Below, in pieces: positions 1 through 10,228 of a stretch of 33,084 bases of DNA; the first letter of the stretch is position 1; each line of letters opens with the position of its first letter. Position numbers and translations under genes: made by a program. The notes below the pieces were generated by a model that was given only the letters and a program-made list of their open reading frames with translations, was not told where the DNA came from and ran no database searches. Source of the DNA: an uncultured Prevotella sp. (lineage in GTDB: Bacteria; Bacteroidota; Bacteroidia; Bacteroidales; Bacteroidaceae); NCBI GenBank assembly GCA_946548085.1, contig CAMNPN010000113.1:1-33084 (forward strand), read 5' to 3'.

Positions 1-17
1 TGGTTTCTAAGACCCCT

Positions 18-47
18 CGCGTACCGCGCGCGCCTATGCGGTACGCG
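18..47. repeat. GC-rich perfect hairpin near left edge
   Basis: Two perfect 10-base arms (18-27, CGCGTACCGC, and 38-47) are separated by a 10-base loop. No T-tract follows, so it does not look like a standard intrinsic terminator. Bases 48-94 show nothing beyond short ATCTGTG-like repeats. Confidence 0.6.
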
Positions 48-94
48 TAGACTCCATACAATCATCTGTTACATCTGTGTATCTGTGTCGGAGA

Positions 95-172
95 CTCAGC
101 GAGAAACCAGCCACCTTTCTGCCGGAAAGGTACTACCTTTCTCCGAGAAACCAGCCACCTTTCTCCGCCAGC
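95..172. repeat. 78-bp inverted repeat, left arm
   Basis: This stretch is identical over 78 of 78 bases to the reverse complement of 32995-33072. Internally it repeats the phrase CCAGCCACCTTTCT twice and holds a near-palindrome GAAAGGTACTACCTTTC. On the right side of the window the same sequence lies just upstream of the HU-like gene, so the left arm is the former upstream region of such a gene. Confidence 0.9.
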
Positions 173-385
173 GGTGAGGGCTAAGGAGAGAGGTTTTTGG
201 TCTAAGGATTTTAGGAGATAAGGATTTTTTGGGTCTAAGGAGTTTAGGAGATAAGGAGAAATAATCTCTCCATAGAATAAAAACTCCTATCCTCCTCTTC
301 TCCTTAGACTGAAAGAATAACAAAACTCCTATTCTCCTCTTCTCCTTAGACAAAAAATCTCTCCGTAGAATAAAAACTCCTCCCC
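173..385. repeat. Decayed copy of HU-cassette downstream region
   Basis: From 173 the sequence resembles the reverse complement of 32391 downwards. It begins with the last codons and stop of the HU-like gene (GGTGAGGGCTAA). The spacer that follows is rich in GTCTAAGGAG (233-242) and its inverse CTCCTTAGAC (300-309, 342-351). Similarity is high over about the first 130 bases and then fades. The inverted motifs can fold bases 233-309 into a long imperfect hairpin. No gene is supported here. Confidence 0.75.
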
Positions 386-389
386 TCCT

Positions 390-417
390 TGACGCAAATA
401 AAAAAGTATTTGTAACA
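390..417 (+). promoter_or_regulatory. Shared operator, CE6-CE1 promoter
   Basis: This is a direct repeat of TGACGC (390-395) and TGTAAC (411-416) spaced by 21 bases, with AAAGTATT just before the second half. The second half starts 44 bases before the final G of the -7 element at 448-455. The same arrangement recurs at three other promoters in the window. Binding by a hybrid two-component or AraC-type activator is inferred. Confidence 0.75.
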
Positions 418-447
418 TCAGGAAAACCAGATCTCGCGAAAAGTGAG

Positions 448-455
448 TACCTTTG
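448..455 (+). promoter_or_regulatory. Bacteroidetes -7 element for CE6-CE1 gene
   Basis: TACCTTTG matches the TAnnTTTG consensus and lies 33 bases before the ATG at 489. No good -33 TTTG is at the usual spacing, which fits an activator-dependent promoter. Confidence 0.65.
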
Positions 456-482
456 CACCTGAATAAACCATCAACTAATTAA

Positions 483-2507
<2,025 letters not shown>

Positions 2508-2542
2508 CATAAACTATTGCCAAATATAACATTTCTATGCTT

Positions 2543-2570
2543 TGAAACAAATCGCAAAGTAAATGACACA
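2543..2570 (+). promoter_or_regulatory. Shared operator, GH95 promoter
   Basis: TGAAAC (2543-2548) and TGACAC (2564-2569) are 21 bases apart, with AAAGTAAA before the second half. The second half begins 44 bases before the final G of the -7 element at 2601-2608, the same geometry as at the other three sites. Confidence 0.72.
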
Positions 2571-2600
2571 GAAAATAAATAGAGTTTCAAATATTTGGCG

Positions 2601-2608
2601 TAACTTTG
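2601..2608 (+). promoter_or_regulatory. -7 element for GH95 gene
   Basis: TAACTTTG is a perfect TAnnTTTG match. It implies a 5' leader of about 110 bases before the ATG at 2725, much longer than at the other promoters here. Confidence 0.7.
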
Positions 2609-2665
2609 CAGCAGAATTAGAAATAAAATTGTTTTAGTTATATTAGTAGTTAGTAGTTTTTCCTT

Positions 2666-2710
2666 CCCCGGGACCCAAGAAAAGCGTTTCTTGTCCCGGG
2701 GTTCTTTTTT
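2666..2710 (+). terminator. Terminator-like hairpin inside the GH95 leader
   Basis: A strong stem (CCCCGGGAC near 2666 paired with GTCCCGGGG ending at 2701, extended by AAGAAA/TTTCTT with a two-base bulge) is followed by TTCTTTTTT. It has the form of an intrinsic terminator. It lies after the GH95 -7 element and 14 bases before its ATG, so it could end the CE6-CE1 transcript or act as an attenuator of GH95. Confidence 0.7.
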
Positions 2711-2724
2711 AAAAAGCAATAGAG

Positions 2725-5241
2725 ATGAATAGACTCATGATTTCCCTCCTGTTTGGTGCCCTCACGACAGTGAGCGCCCAGGCCCAGCAGCACAAGCTGT
2801 GGTACAGTCAGCCCGCCAGTCACTGGCTGGAGGCCCTGCCCGTGGGCAACTCCCATCTTGGCGCGATGATCTATGGCAAGACAGACACCGAAGAGATCCA
2901 ACTGAATGAGGAGACCTTCTGGAGCGGCTCGCCCCACGACAACAACAGTCCGGAGGCCAAGGCCCACCTGCAGGCTGTGCGCGACTCGATCTTTGCCGGC
3001 AAGGAAGAGGCCGCCCACAGACTCATCGACCAGTATTTCATCAAGGGTCCCCACGGACAGAAGTTCATGCCCCTGGGCAGTGTGATGCTGAAGATGGGAC
3101 ATACTGGCGTGAGCGAGTACCATCGTGAGCTGACGCTTGGCAATGCCCTCAACACGACGTCCTATATATATAACGGTGTAAGATTCGAGCGCGCCGTCTT
3201 TGCCTCACAGGCCGACAATGCCGTCATCGTGCATCTCAAGGCCGGCAAGAAGGGTGCCCTGTCGTTCAGTATAGGTTTCGCGACGCCGCTGGAGAACAAG
3301 GTGACTCCCCTGTCCGTCTCAGGCAAGAAGTCCGGTCGGCACCAGATTTCAGCCACGGTGAAGAATGTGGACCATGAGGGCATCAAGGGGAATCTGACTG
3401 CCGAGTGCCGTGTGGAGGTGAAAGCCGACGGCAAGGTGACGCCCGACAATCAGGAGCTCAAGGTCGCCAATGCCTCTGAGGTCACCCTCTATATTGTGGC
3501 AGCCACCAACTTCGTGAACTACCACGACGTGAGCGGCGATCCTAAGAAGAGGAACGATCAGGTGCTGAACAGCCTGCGCGGCCAATCATACAAACGCCTG
3601 CTTAAGAATCATATCAAGAAGTATCAGGAACAGTACAACCGCGTGTCGCTGACCCTCCCGAAGTCGGAGAACTCCGCCCTCGAGACGGACAAACGCCTCC
3701 AGGCTTTCGCCCAAAGCTCAAATCTCAACCCTCAAAGCTCCCCCCTTCCCGATCTCGACATGGTCTCGCTGATGATGCAGTACGGCCGCTATCTGCTGAT
3801 CTCCTCCTCGCAGCCCGGCGGCCAGCCCGCGAACCTCCAGGGCGTGTGGAACGATAAGATCAACGCCCCGTGGGACTCGAAATACACCATCAACATCAAC
3901 GCCGAGATGAACTACTGGCCTGCCCTCGTAGGCAACCTCGCCGAGACGCAGCAGCCGCTCTTCTCGATGATCCGCGACCTGAGTGAGACGGGTGTGAAGA
4001 CAGCCCAGGAGATGTATGGCTGTCGCGGATGGGTGGCCCACCATAATACCGACCTCTGGCGCATCGCAGGCCCCGTCGACGGCACTACCTGGGGCATGTT
4101 CCCCACGGGCGGTGCCTGGCTCACCACCCACCTCTGGCAGCACTATCTCTATACGGGCGACAAACAGTTCCTCGCAGCGTACTATCCCGTGATGAAGGGT
4201 GCCGCCGACTTCCTGACGGACTACCTGCAGCCCTACCCCGCCGACGGCTATATCAAGCAGGCCGCAGGATGGATCGTCACCGCCCCCACGGTCTCGCCAG
4301 AGCATGGTCCTGTGGGCAAGAACACCACCGTCACGGCGGGCTCTACGATGGACAACCAGATCGTCTTCGACGTGCTCTCACAGACCCTCGCCGCCGCCAG
4401 GATCCTCGGTCAGGACCAAACTCAAATCGCAAGCCTCAAATCTCAGATATCAAAACTCCCTCCGATGCAGATAGGCCGCTACGGACAGTTGCAGGAGTGG
4501 ATGCAGGACGGTGACGACCCGAAGGACGAGCACCGCCACATCTCCCACCTCTACGGACTCTACCCCTCCAACCAGATCTCGCCCTACACACATCCCGACC
4601 TCTTCACCGCTGCTGCCAACACCCTGAACCAGCGCGGCGACATGGCCACGGGCTGGAGCCTCGGCTGGAAGATCAACTTCTGGGCCCGTATGCTCGACGG
4701 CAACCACGCCTTCCAGATCATCAAGAACATGCTCCACCTGCTGCCCGACGACAGGTCGATGCGCCAATACCCCGACGGACGGACCTACCCGAACCTCTTC
4801 GATGCCCATCCCCCCTTCCAGATCGACGGCAACTTCGGCTGTGCGGCAGGCATCTGTGAGATGCTCCTGCAGAGCCACGACAACGCCGTCCACCTGCTGC
4901 CCGCCCTGCCCGACGCCTGGCGCGAGGGCTCAGTGAAGGGCCTGCAGGCCCGTGGCGCCTTCACCGTCGATATGGCATGGACAGACGGACAGTTGCAGCA
5001 GGCCACCATCGTCTCGAAGATCGGCGGCACGCTCCGCCTGCGGTCGTATGTACCCCTGAAGGGCAACGGCCTGACACCTGCCTCCGGACCGTGCCCGAAT
5101 CCGCTCTATGCATCCCCGGAGATCAAGGCGCCCCTCCGTTCGCCAGAGCTGAAAGAGCTTCCGCTGGTGCCGCTGAAGGAGGTCTTCGAGTACGATGTCA
5201 GCACCGTGCCGGGACAGGTGATTACCGTCAGTCGGCGGTAA
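2725..5241 (+). CDS. GH95 alpha-L-fucosidase / alpha-L-galactosidase
   Basis: An 838-residue secreted enzyme of usual GH95 length. The signal peptide ends near residue 20 (VSAQAQ). The N-terminal beta domain shows the family phrases EALPVGN (36-42) and LNEETFW (60-66). The catalytic (alpha/alpha)6 barrel has TININ (Asn390 and Asn392, base-activating pair), SPEHG (Glu526, probable acid) and QIDGNFG (Asp701). GH95 enzymes are inverting exo-acting enzymes on alpha-L-fucosyl or alpha-L-galactosyl ends. In a xylan locus, terminal L-galactose on complex arabinoxylan is a reasonable substrate. Thr388, where some fucosidases carry His, leans the same way, but that residue rule is from memory. Two heptanucleotide arrays sit in the coding sequence (3714-3741, 4418-4459) and encode low-complexity segments. 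Confidence 0.9.
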   Translation: MNRLMISLLFGALTTVSAQAQQHKLWYSQPASHWLEALPVGNSHLGAMIYGKTDTEEIQLNEETFWSGSPHDNNSPEAKAHLQAVRDSIFAGKEEAAHRLIDQYFIKGPHGQKFMPLGSVMLKMGHTGVSEYHRELTLGNALNTTSYIYNGVRFERAVFASQADNAVIVHLKAGKKGALSFSIGFATPLENKVTPLSVSGKKSGRHQISATVKNVDHEGIKGNLTAECRVEVKADGKVTPDNQELKVANASEVTLYIVAATNFVNYHDVSGDPKKRNDQVLNSLRGQSYKRLLKNHIKKYQEQYNRVSLTLPKSENSALETDKRLQAFAQSSNLNPQSSPLPDLDMVSLMMQYGRYLLISSSQPGGQPANLQGVWNDKINAPWDSKYTININAEMNYWPALVGNLAETQQPLFSMIRDLSETGVKTAQEMYGCRGWVAHHNTDLWRIAGPVDGTTWGMFPTGGAWLTTHLWQHYLYTGDKQFLAAYYPVMKGAADFLTDYLQPYPADGYIKQAAGWIVTAPTVSPEHGPVGKNTTVTAGSTMDNQIVFDVLSQTLAAARILGQDQTQIASLKSQISKLPPMQIGRYGQLQEWMQDGDDPKDEHRHISHLYGLYPSNQISPYTHPDLFTAAANTLNQRGDMATGWSLGWKINFWARMLDGNHAFQIIKNMLHLLPDDRSMRQYPDGRTYPNLFDAHPPFQIDGNFGCAAGICEMLLQSHDNAVHLLPALPDAWREGSVKGLQARGAFTVDMAWTDGQLQQATIVSKIGGTLRLRSYVPLKGNGLTPASGPCPNPLYASPEIKAPLRSPELKELPLVPLKEVFEYDVSTVPGQVITVSRR
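3714..3741. repeat. Heptanucleotide array inside GH95
   Basis: Four 7-base units read AAGCTCA, AATCTCA, ACCCTCA, AAGCTCC. They encode a Ser/Asn/Pro-rich linker. Because 7 is not a multiple of 3, gain or loss of one unit would shift the frame. Confidence 0.75.
4418..4459. repeat. Second heptanucleotide array inside GH95
   Basis: Six 7-base units read AAACTCA, AATCGCA, AGCCTCA, AATCTCA, GATATCA, AAACTCC. They encode residues about 565-578, a polar stretch (including SLKSQ) between the acid residue region and the later barrel helices. Confidence 0.75.
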
Positions 5242-5259
5242 CTGTCAGCGCCTGACAGT
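5241..5259 (+). terminator. Hairpin after GH95 stop codon
   Basis: Perfect 8-base arms ACTGTCAG and CTGACAGT with a 3-base loop begin on the last base of the stop codon. There is no T-tract, so it may be an RNA 3'-end stabiliser or weak terminator. Confidence 0.45.
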
Positions 5260-5274
5260 CCTAAAAAATGTCAA

Positions 5275-5302
5275 TGATACTAATTGTAAAGTATTTGATA
5301 CA
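5275..5302 (+). promoter_or_regulatory. Shared operator, GH3-GH10 promoter
   Basis: Two identical half-sites TGATAC (5275-5280 and 5296-5301) are 21 bases apart, with AAAGTATT before the second. The second half starts 44 bases before the final G of the -7 element at 5333-5340. This is the cleanest copy of the motif. Confidence 0.78.
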
Positions 5303-5332
5303 AATGGAAATGTAGATTGCGCAGATTCTTCG

Positions 5333-5340
5333 TAACTTTG
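5333..5340 (+). promoter_or_regulatory. -7 element for GH3-GH10 operon
   Basis: TAACTTTG matches the consensus exactly and lies 22 bases before the ATG at 5362. It lies downstream of an in-frame TTG at 5317, ruling that codon out as the start. Confidence 0.72.
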
Positions 5341-5361
5341 CGGCGCAAAACTTCCGTTGAT

Positions 5362-7950
5362 ATGAATTATCGCTTATTATCTATTATTTCATTCTTCTGT
5401 GCCGGCCTTAGTTTGTCGGCACAGAATTTTCCTTATCAGAATCCTGAGCTCAGCGCCAAGGAGCGCGCTCAGGATCTTTGCAGTAGACTCGCCCTCGAAG
5501 AGAAGGCCATGCTCATGCTCGACGAGAGTCCGGCCATCCCGCGGCTGGGCATCAAGAAGTTCTTCTGGTGGAGCGAGGCCCTCCACGGCGCTGCCAACAT
5601 GGGCAACGTCACCGTCTTCCCCGAGCCTGTGGCGATGGCATCGTCGTTCAATCCCGACCTGCTCTACAAGTGCTTCGACGTGGCCTCCACGGAGTTCCGT
5701 GCGCAGTATAACCACCGCATGTACGACCAGCAGGGCGAAGACCAGAAGTTCCACAGCCTCTCGGTGTGGACACCCAATGTGAACATCTTCCGCGACCCCC
5801 GCTGGGGTAGAGGACAGGAGACCTACGGCGAAGACCCGTACCTCACCTCCGTGATGGGCACGCAGGTGGTGCGCGGCCTGCAGGGGCCTGAAGACTCGAA
5901 GTATCGCAAGCTGTGGGCCTGTGCCAAGCACTATGCCGTGCACAGCGGCCCGGAGTACACCCGCCATACGGCCAATGTAAACAATGTGTCGCCGCGCGAC
6001 TTCTGGGAGACCTACATGCCCGCCTTCAAGACGCTCGTGCAGGATGCGAAGGTGCGCGAGGTGATGTGCGCCTACCAGCGCCTCGACGACGACCCCTGCT
6101 GCGGCTCGAACCGTCTGCTGCAGACGATCCTGCGCGACGAGTGGGGATTCCAGTACCTCGTGGTCAGCGACTGCGGCGCCATCAGCGACTTCTATACCTC
6201 CCACAAGAGCTCCTCCTCGCCCGTTACCGCCTCTGCCAAGGCCACCCTCGCCGGTACCGATGTGGAGTGCGGCTTTGGCTATGCCTATAAGAGCATCCCC
6301 GAAGCCGTGCGGCGCGGACTCATCACCGAGGCAGAGGTCGACAAGCACGTCGTCCGTCTGCTTGAAGGCCGTTTCGACCTCGGTGAGATGGACGACCCTT
6401 CGCTCGTAGAGTGGTCGAAGATTCCCTATACCGCCATGTCTACCAAGGCCTCGGCACAACTGTCGCTCGACATGGCCCGGCAGTCGATGGTGCTCCTCCA
6501 GAACAAGGGCGGCATCCTGCCGCTGAAGCGCAATGCGGAGAAGATCGCCATCATCGGACCCAATGCCGACAACATGCCGATGATGTGGGGCAACTACAAT
6601 GGCACGCCCAACAAGACCATCACCATCCTCGACGGCATCAGGGCGAAGCAGAAGAAACTCTTCTATGCGGCCGGCTGCGACCTCACCTACGACAAGGTGA
6701 TGGAGTGCCACATGGCCACTGAGTGTGTCGCCCCCGACGGCAAGAAAGGTCTTCGCGGCACTTTCTGGAACAACCGTAAGATGGAGGGCAAGCCCGTCAC
6801 CACGCAGTACTACACCCAGCCGCTGGCCGTCACCACCTTTGGCATGCATAACTTCGCCCCTGGCGTACAGCTCGAAGACTTCTCGGCGAAGTACGAGACC
6901 GTCTTCACCCCGAAGGAGGCTGGCGAATATGTGGTGAACGTCGACGGCACAGGCCATTTCGAACTCTATATCGACGGCGAGCGGAAGTTCTCGCACACCA
7001 TCTGGCGCACCACCCCGAACCGCGTGGCCATCCAGGCCGAGAAGGGCAAGAGCTATGCCATCGAGGTGCGCTTCGCCCACGTGCAGACCTACAATGCCGA
7101 CCTGAAGATCAATATCGCCCGCGAACTCGCCATCGACTATCAGCAGACCATCGCCCAGCTGAAGGGCATCGACAAGGTGATCTTCGTGGGTGGCATCGCT
7201 CCGAGCCTGGAGGGTGAGGAGATGCCCGTCGACATCGACGGCTTCAAGGGTGGCGACCGTACTCACATCGAACTGCCGAAGGTGCAGCGCGAGTTCCTCA
7301 AGGCGCTGAAGGCCGCTGGCAAGCAGGTCATCTTCGTCTGCTGCTCTGGCTCTGCCATCGCCCTGCTGCCCGAGACGGAGAGCTGCGACGCCATCCTGCA
7401 GGCCTGGTATCCGGGTCAGGAGGGCGGCACGGCCGTGGCCGACGTGCTCTTCGGCGACGTGAACCCCTCGGGCAAACTGCCCGTCACCTTCTACAAGAGC
7501 TCGTCGCAGTTGCCCGACTACGAGGACTACTCGATGAAGGGCCGCACCTACCGCTACTTCAACGACGCCCTCTTCCCCTTCGGCTACGGCCTGAGCTATA
7601 CGGAGTGGAAGGTGGAAGGTGGAAAGTGGAAAGCGGATGCCAATGGCGGCGGAACCGTCACCGTGGATGTCACCAACACGGGCAGCCGTCAAGGTGCCGA
7701 GACGGTGCAGCTCTATATCCGCAACCTGCAAGACCCTGAGGGACCACTGAAGTCGCTGCGTGCCTTCCAGCGTGTCACCCTCAGTCCGGGGCAGACGAAG
7801 ACCGTCAGCCTCAGTCTCGACCGCAAGAGTTTCGAGTTCTGGGACGAGGATACCAACACAATGCGCACGAAGGGTGGCCAGTATGAGTTACTCTATGGCA
7901 CCAGCTCGGCCGACGATGACCTCCGCAAACTGACTGTAACTATACAATAA
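5362..7950 (+). CDS. GH3 beta-xylosidase with PA14 domain (Xyl3A-like)
   Basis: An 862-residue secreted exo-enzyme. The ATG at 5362 is chosen because it begins a clean signal peptide (ending near LSAQ) and follows the promoter. The N-terminal GH3 barrel contains the KH motif (AKHYAVHSG) and the nucleophile motif VVSDCGA (Asp270). The second GH3 domain is interrupted by a PA14 domain at about residues 460-590, and an Fn3-like domain ends the protein. This layout is typical of GH3 beta-xylosidases and beta-glucosidases of Prevotella. The neighbouring GH10-CE1 gene, 20 bases downstream with no promoter between, points to xylo-oligosaccharides and matches the remembered Xyl3A/Xyn10D-Fae1A pair of P. 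ruminicola. Sugar specificity is inferred. A heptanucleotide array at 7605-7632 lies between the second domain and the Fn3-like tail. Confidence 0.9.
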   Translation: MNYRLLSIISFFCAGLSLSAQNFPYQNPELSAKERAQDLCSRLALEEKAMLMLDESPAIPRLGIKKFFWWSEALHGAANMGNVTVFPEPVAMASSFNPDLLYKCFDVASTEFRAQYNHRMYDQQGEDQKFHSLSVWTPNVNIFRDPRWGRGQETYGEDPYLTSVMGTQVVRGLQGPEDSKYRKLWACAKHYAVHSGPEYTRHTANVNNVSPRDFWETYMPAFKTLVQDAKVREVMCAYQRLDDDPCCGSNRLLQTILRDEWGFQYLVVSDCGAISDFYTSHKSSSSPVTASAKATLAGTDVECGFGYAYKSIPEAVRRGLITEAEVDKHVVRLLEGRFDLGEMDDPSLVEWSKIPYTAMSTKASAQLSLDMARQSMVLLQNKGGILPLKRNAEKIAIIGPNADNMPMMWGNYNGTPNKTITILDGIRAKQKKLFYAAGCDLTYDKVMECHMATECVAPDGKKGLRGTFWNNRKMEGKPVTTQYYTQPLAVTTFGMHNFAPGVQLEDFSAKYETVFTPKEAGEYVVNVDGTGHFELYIDGERKFSHTIWRTTPNRVAIQAEKGKSYAIEVRFAHVQTYNADLKINIARELAIDYQQTIAQLKGIDKVIFVGGIAPSLEGEEMPVDIDGFKGGDRTHIELPKVQREFLKALKAAGKQVIFVCCSGSAIALLPETESCDAILQAWYPGQEGGTAVADVLFGDVNPSGKLPVTFYKSSSQLPDYEDYSMKGRTYRYFNDALFPFGYGLSYTEWKVEGGKWKADANGGGTVTVDVTNTGSRQGAETVQLYIRNLQDPEGPLKSLRAFQRVTLSPGQTKTVSLSLDRKSFEFWDEDTNTMRTKGGQYELLYGTSSADDDLRKLTVTIQ
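7605..7632. repeat. Heptanucleotide array inside GH3
   Basis: Four units of GTGGAA(G/A) run in tandem, with a fifth degenerate unit after them. They encode a short Lys/Trp/Gly-rich linker before the Fn3-like domain. One unit more or less would shift the frame and remove the last ~110 residues. Confidence 0.8.
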
Positions 7951-7970
7951 CCCTATAATAATAATTAACA

Positions 7971-10157
7971 ATGAAGAAGAAAACTATTTCCGCACTGATG
8001 CTCGCCTGCCTGAGCATCTTGCCTGCAATGGCACAGTGGGGCCGTCCCGTAGACTACGCAGCAGGCCCTGGCCTGAAGGATGCCTACAAGGATTACTTCA
8101 CGATTGGTGTTGCCGTCAACAAGACCAACATCTCTGATCCCGCTCAGACCGCCATCATCAAAAAGCAGTTCAACAGCGTGACAGCCGAGAACGCTTGGAA
8201 ACCAGGCGAGATTCATCCGAAAGAGGGTGTCTGGAACTTCGGCTTAGCCGACAGCATCGCCAACTTCTGCCGTGAGAACGGTATCAAGATGCGTGGCCAC
8301 TGCCTCTGCTGGCACTCTCAGTTTGCCGACTGGATGTTCACCGACAAGAAAGGCAAGCCCGTGAAGAAGGAAGTGTTCTACGAGCGTCTGCGCGAGCATA
8401 TCCACACCGTGGTGAATCGTTATAAAGACGTGGTCTATGCCTGGGACGTGGTGAATGAGGCTATGGCCGACGACGGCCGTCCGTTCGAGTTCGTCGATGG
8501 CAAGATGGTTCCTGCCAGCCCCTATCGTCAGAGCCGTCATTTCAAGCTCTGCGGTGACGAGTTCATCGCCAAGGCCTTTGAGTTCGCCCGTGAGGCTGAT
8601 CCCACTGGCGTGCTGATCTACAACGACTACAGTTGTGTCGACAACGGCAAGCGCGAGCGTATCTACAATATGGTGAAGAAGATGAAGGACGCTGGTGTGC
8701 CTATCGACGGTATCGGCATGCAGGGTCACTACAACATCTACTTCCCCGATGAGGAGCAACTTGAGAAGGCCATCAACCGTTTCAAGGAGATTGTCAACAT
8801 CATCCACATCACCGAACTCGACCTCCGTACCAACACCGAGAGCGGCGGCCAGTTGATGTTCGCCCGTGGCGAGGCCAAGCCTCAGGCTCCCTATATCGGC
8901 ACCCTGCAGGAAGACCAGTACGCACGTCTGTTCAAGGTGTTCCGCAAGCATGCTGACGTCATCAAGAACGTGACCTTCTGGAACCTCAGCGACAAGGACT
9001 CGTGGCTGGGTGTGAACAACCATCCGCTTCCCTTCGATGAGAACTTCAAGGCCAAGCGCTCGCTGCAGATCATCCGCGACTTCGACGCTGCTGCAGACAA
9101 CCGCGTGCCTAAGGACGACTGGGTGCCCAACCCCATGAACCAGCCTGGACAGGAATATCCGCAGGTGAACTCTGAGGGCTTCGCACGCTTCCGCGTCGTT
9201 GCTCCTGATGCCAAGTCTGTCATTGTCAGCCTCGGCCTCGGCGGTCGTGGTGGCACCGTGCTCCGCAAGGATAAGGACGGCGTGTGGACAGGCACCACCG
9301 AGGGTCCGATGGATCCCGGCTTCCACTACTACCACCTGACCATCGACGGCGGTGTGTTCAACGATCCCGGCACACACAACTACTTCGGCTCCTGCCGTTG
9401 GGAGAGTGGCATCGAGATCCCTGCCCCCGACCAAGACTTCTACGCCTGGCGCAAGGACATCCCCCACGGCAACATCCAGCAGGTGAACTTCTGGTCGGAG
9501 AGCACCGGCAAGATGCAGACGGCCAACGTCTACCTGCCCAGCGGCTACGGCAAGGTCGTCAAGGGCAAGCAGGAGCGCTACCCCGTGCTCTATCTGCAGC
9601 ACGGCTGGGGTGAGAACGAGACCAGCTGGCCCGTGCAAGGCAAGGCCGGCATCATCATGGACAACCTGATTGCCGACGGCAAGATCAAGCCCTTCATCAT
9701 CGTCATGGCCTACGGCCTGACCAACGACTTCAAGTTCGGCACCATCGGCAAGTTCACCGCCGAGGAGTTCGAGAAGCTGCTCATCGACGAGCTCATGCCC
9801 GTCATCGACCAACAGTTCCTCACCAAGCCCGGCAAGTGGAACCGTGCCCTGGCAGGTCTCTCGATGGGTGGCATGGAGACGAAGCTCATCACCCTGCGCC
9901 GTCCCGAGGTGTTCGGCTACTGGGGTCTGCTCAGCGGCGGCCAGTATGCCCCCGACGAGATCAAGGACCCGAAGGCCGTGAAGTACATCTTCGAGGGCTG
10001 CGGCTCCAAGGAGAACCCCGACGGCATCAACAAGAGCGTCGCCGACCTGAAGGCTGCCGGCTACAATGCCGAGGGTCTCATCTCCGAGGGTACCGCCCAC
10101 GAGTTCCTCACCTGGCGCCGCTGCCTCTATCAGATGGCCCAGAGCCTCTTCAAGTAA
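7971..10157 (+). CDS. GH10-CE1 xylanase / feruloyl or acetyl esterase
   Basis: A 728-residue secreted two-enzyme protein, close in length and layout to Xyn10D-Fae1A of P. ruminicola as remembered. The signal peptide ends near residue 22 (AMAQ). Residues about 32-375 form a complete GH10 barrel: TAEN (71-74), GHCLCWHSQ (109-117), acid/base in DVVNEA (Glu163) and nucleophile in ITELDL (Glu282). Residues about 395-480 are an E-set-like domain. Residues about 500-728 form a CE1 domain with nucleophile motif GLSMGG (Ser631) and His710. The GH10 half cuts the xylan backbone; the CE1 half removes ferulate or acetate. The gene is co-transcribed with the upstream GH3 and ends at a bidirectional terminator. 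Confidence 0.93.
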   Translation: MKKKTISALMLACLSILPAMAQWGRPVDYAAGPGLKDAYKDYFTIGVAVNKTNISDPAQTAIIKKQFNSVTAENAWKPGEIHPKEGVWNFGLADSIANFCRENGIKMRGHCLCWHSQFADWMFTDKKGKPVKKEVFYERLREHIHTVVNRYKDVVYAWDVVNEAMADDGRPFEFVDGKMVPASPYRQSRHFKLCGDEFIAKAFEFAREADPTGVLIYNDYSCVDNGKRERIYNMVKKMKDAGVPIDGIGMQGHYNIYFPDEEQLEKAINRFKEIVNIIHITELDLRTNTESGGQLMFARGEAKPQAPYIGTLQEDQYARLFKVFRKHADVIKNVTFWNLSDKDSWLGVNNHPLPFDENFKAKRSLQIIRDFDAAADNRVPKDDWVPNPMNQPGQEYPQVNSEGFARFRVVAPDAKSVIVSLGLGGRGGTVLRKDKDGVWTGTTEGPMDPGFHYYHLTIDGGVFNDPGTHNYFGSCRWESGIEIPAPDQDFYAWRKDIPHGNIQQVNFWSESTGKMQTANVYLPSGYGKVVKGKQERYPVLYLQHGWGENETSWPVQGKAGIIMDNLIADGKIKPFIIVMAYGLTNDFKFGTIGKFTAEEFEKLLIDELMPVIDQQFLTKPGKWNRALAGLSMGGMETKLITLRRPEVFGYWGLLSGGQYAPDEIKDPKAVKYIFEGCGSKENPDGINKSVADLKAAGYNAEGLISEGTAHEFLTWRRCLYQMAQSLFK

Positions 10158-10174
10158 AATGTGCTATCCAACTT

Positions 10175-10218
10175 ATAAAATGGAGGGCGACTGCATCTGC
10201 GGTCGCCCTCCATTTTAT
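10175..10218. terminator. Bidirectional terminator between convergent genes
   Basis: Perfect 17-base arms (10175-10191 and 10202-10218) enclose a 10-base loop. The arms begin with ATAAAAT and end with ATTTTAT, giving A/T tracts for both directions. The position between two convergent genes suits termination of both. Confidence 0.88.
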
Positions 10219-10228
10219 CGCATACCCT

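Noticed and set aside
96..458. 120-codon open frame on the minus strand
   Set aside because: It is made entirely of the inverted-repeat and GTCTAAGGAG repeat sequence, with repeated peptide phrases and no family match; it also overlaps the CE6-CE1 promoter.
5317..5361. Upstream in-frame TTG start of the GH3 gene
   Set aside because: The codon lies before the -7 element at 5333-5340, and the ATG at 5362 begins a clean signal peptide.
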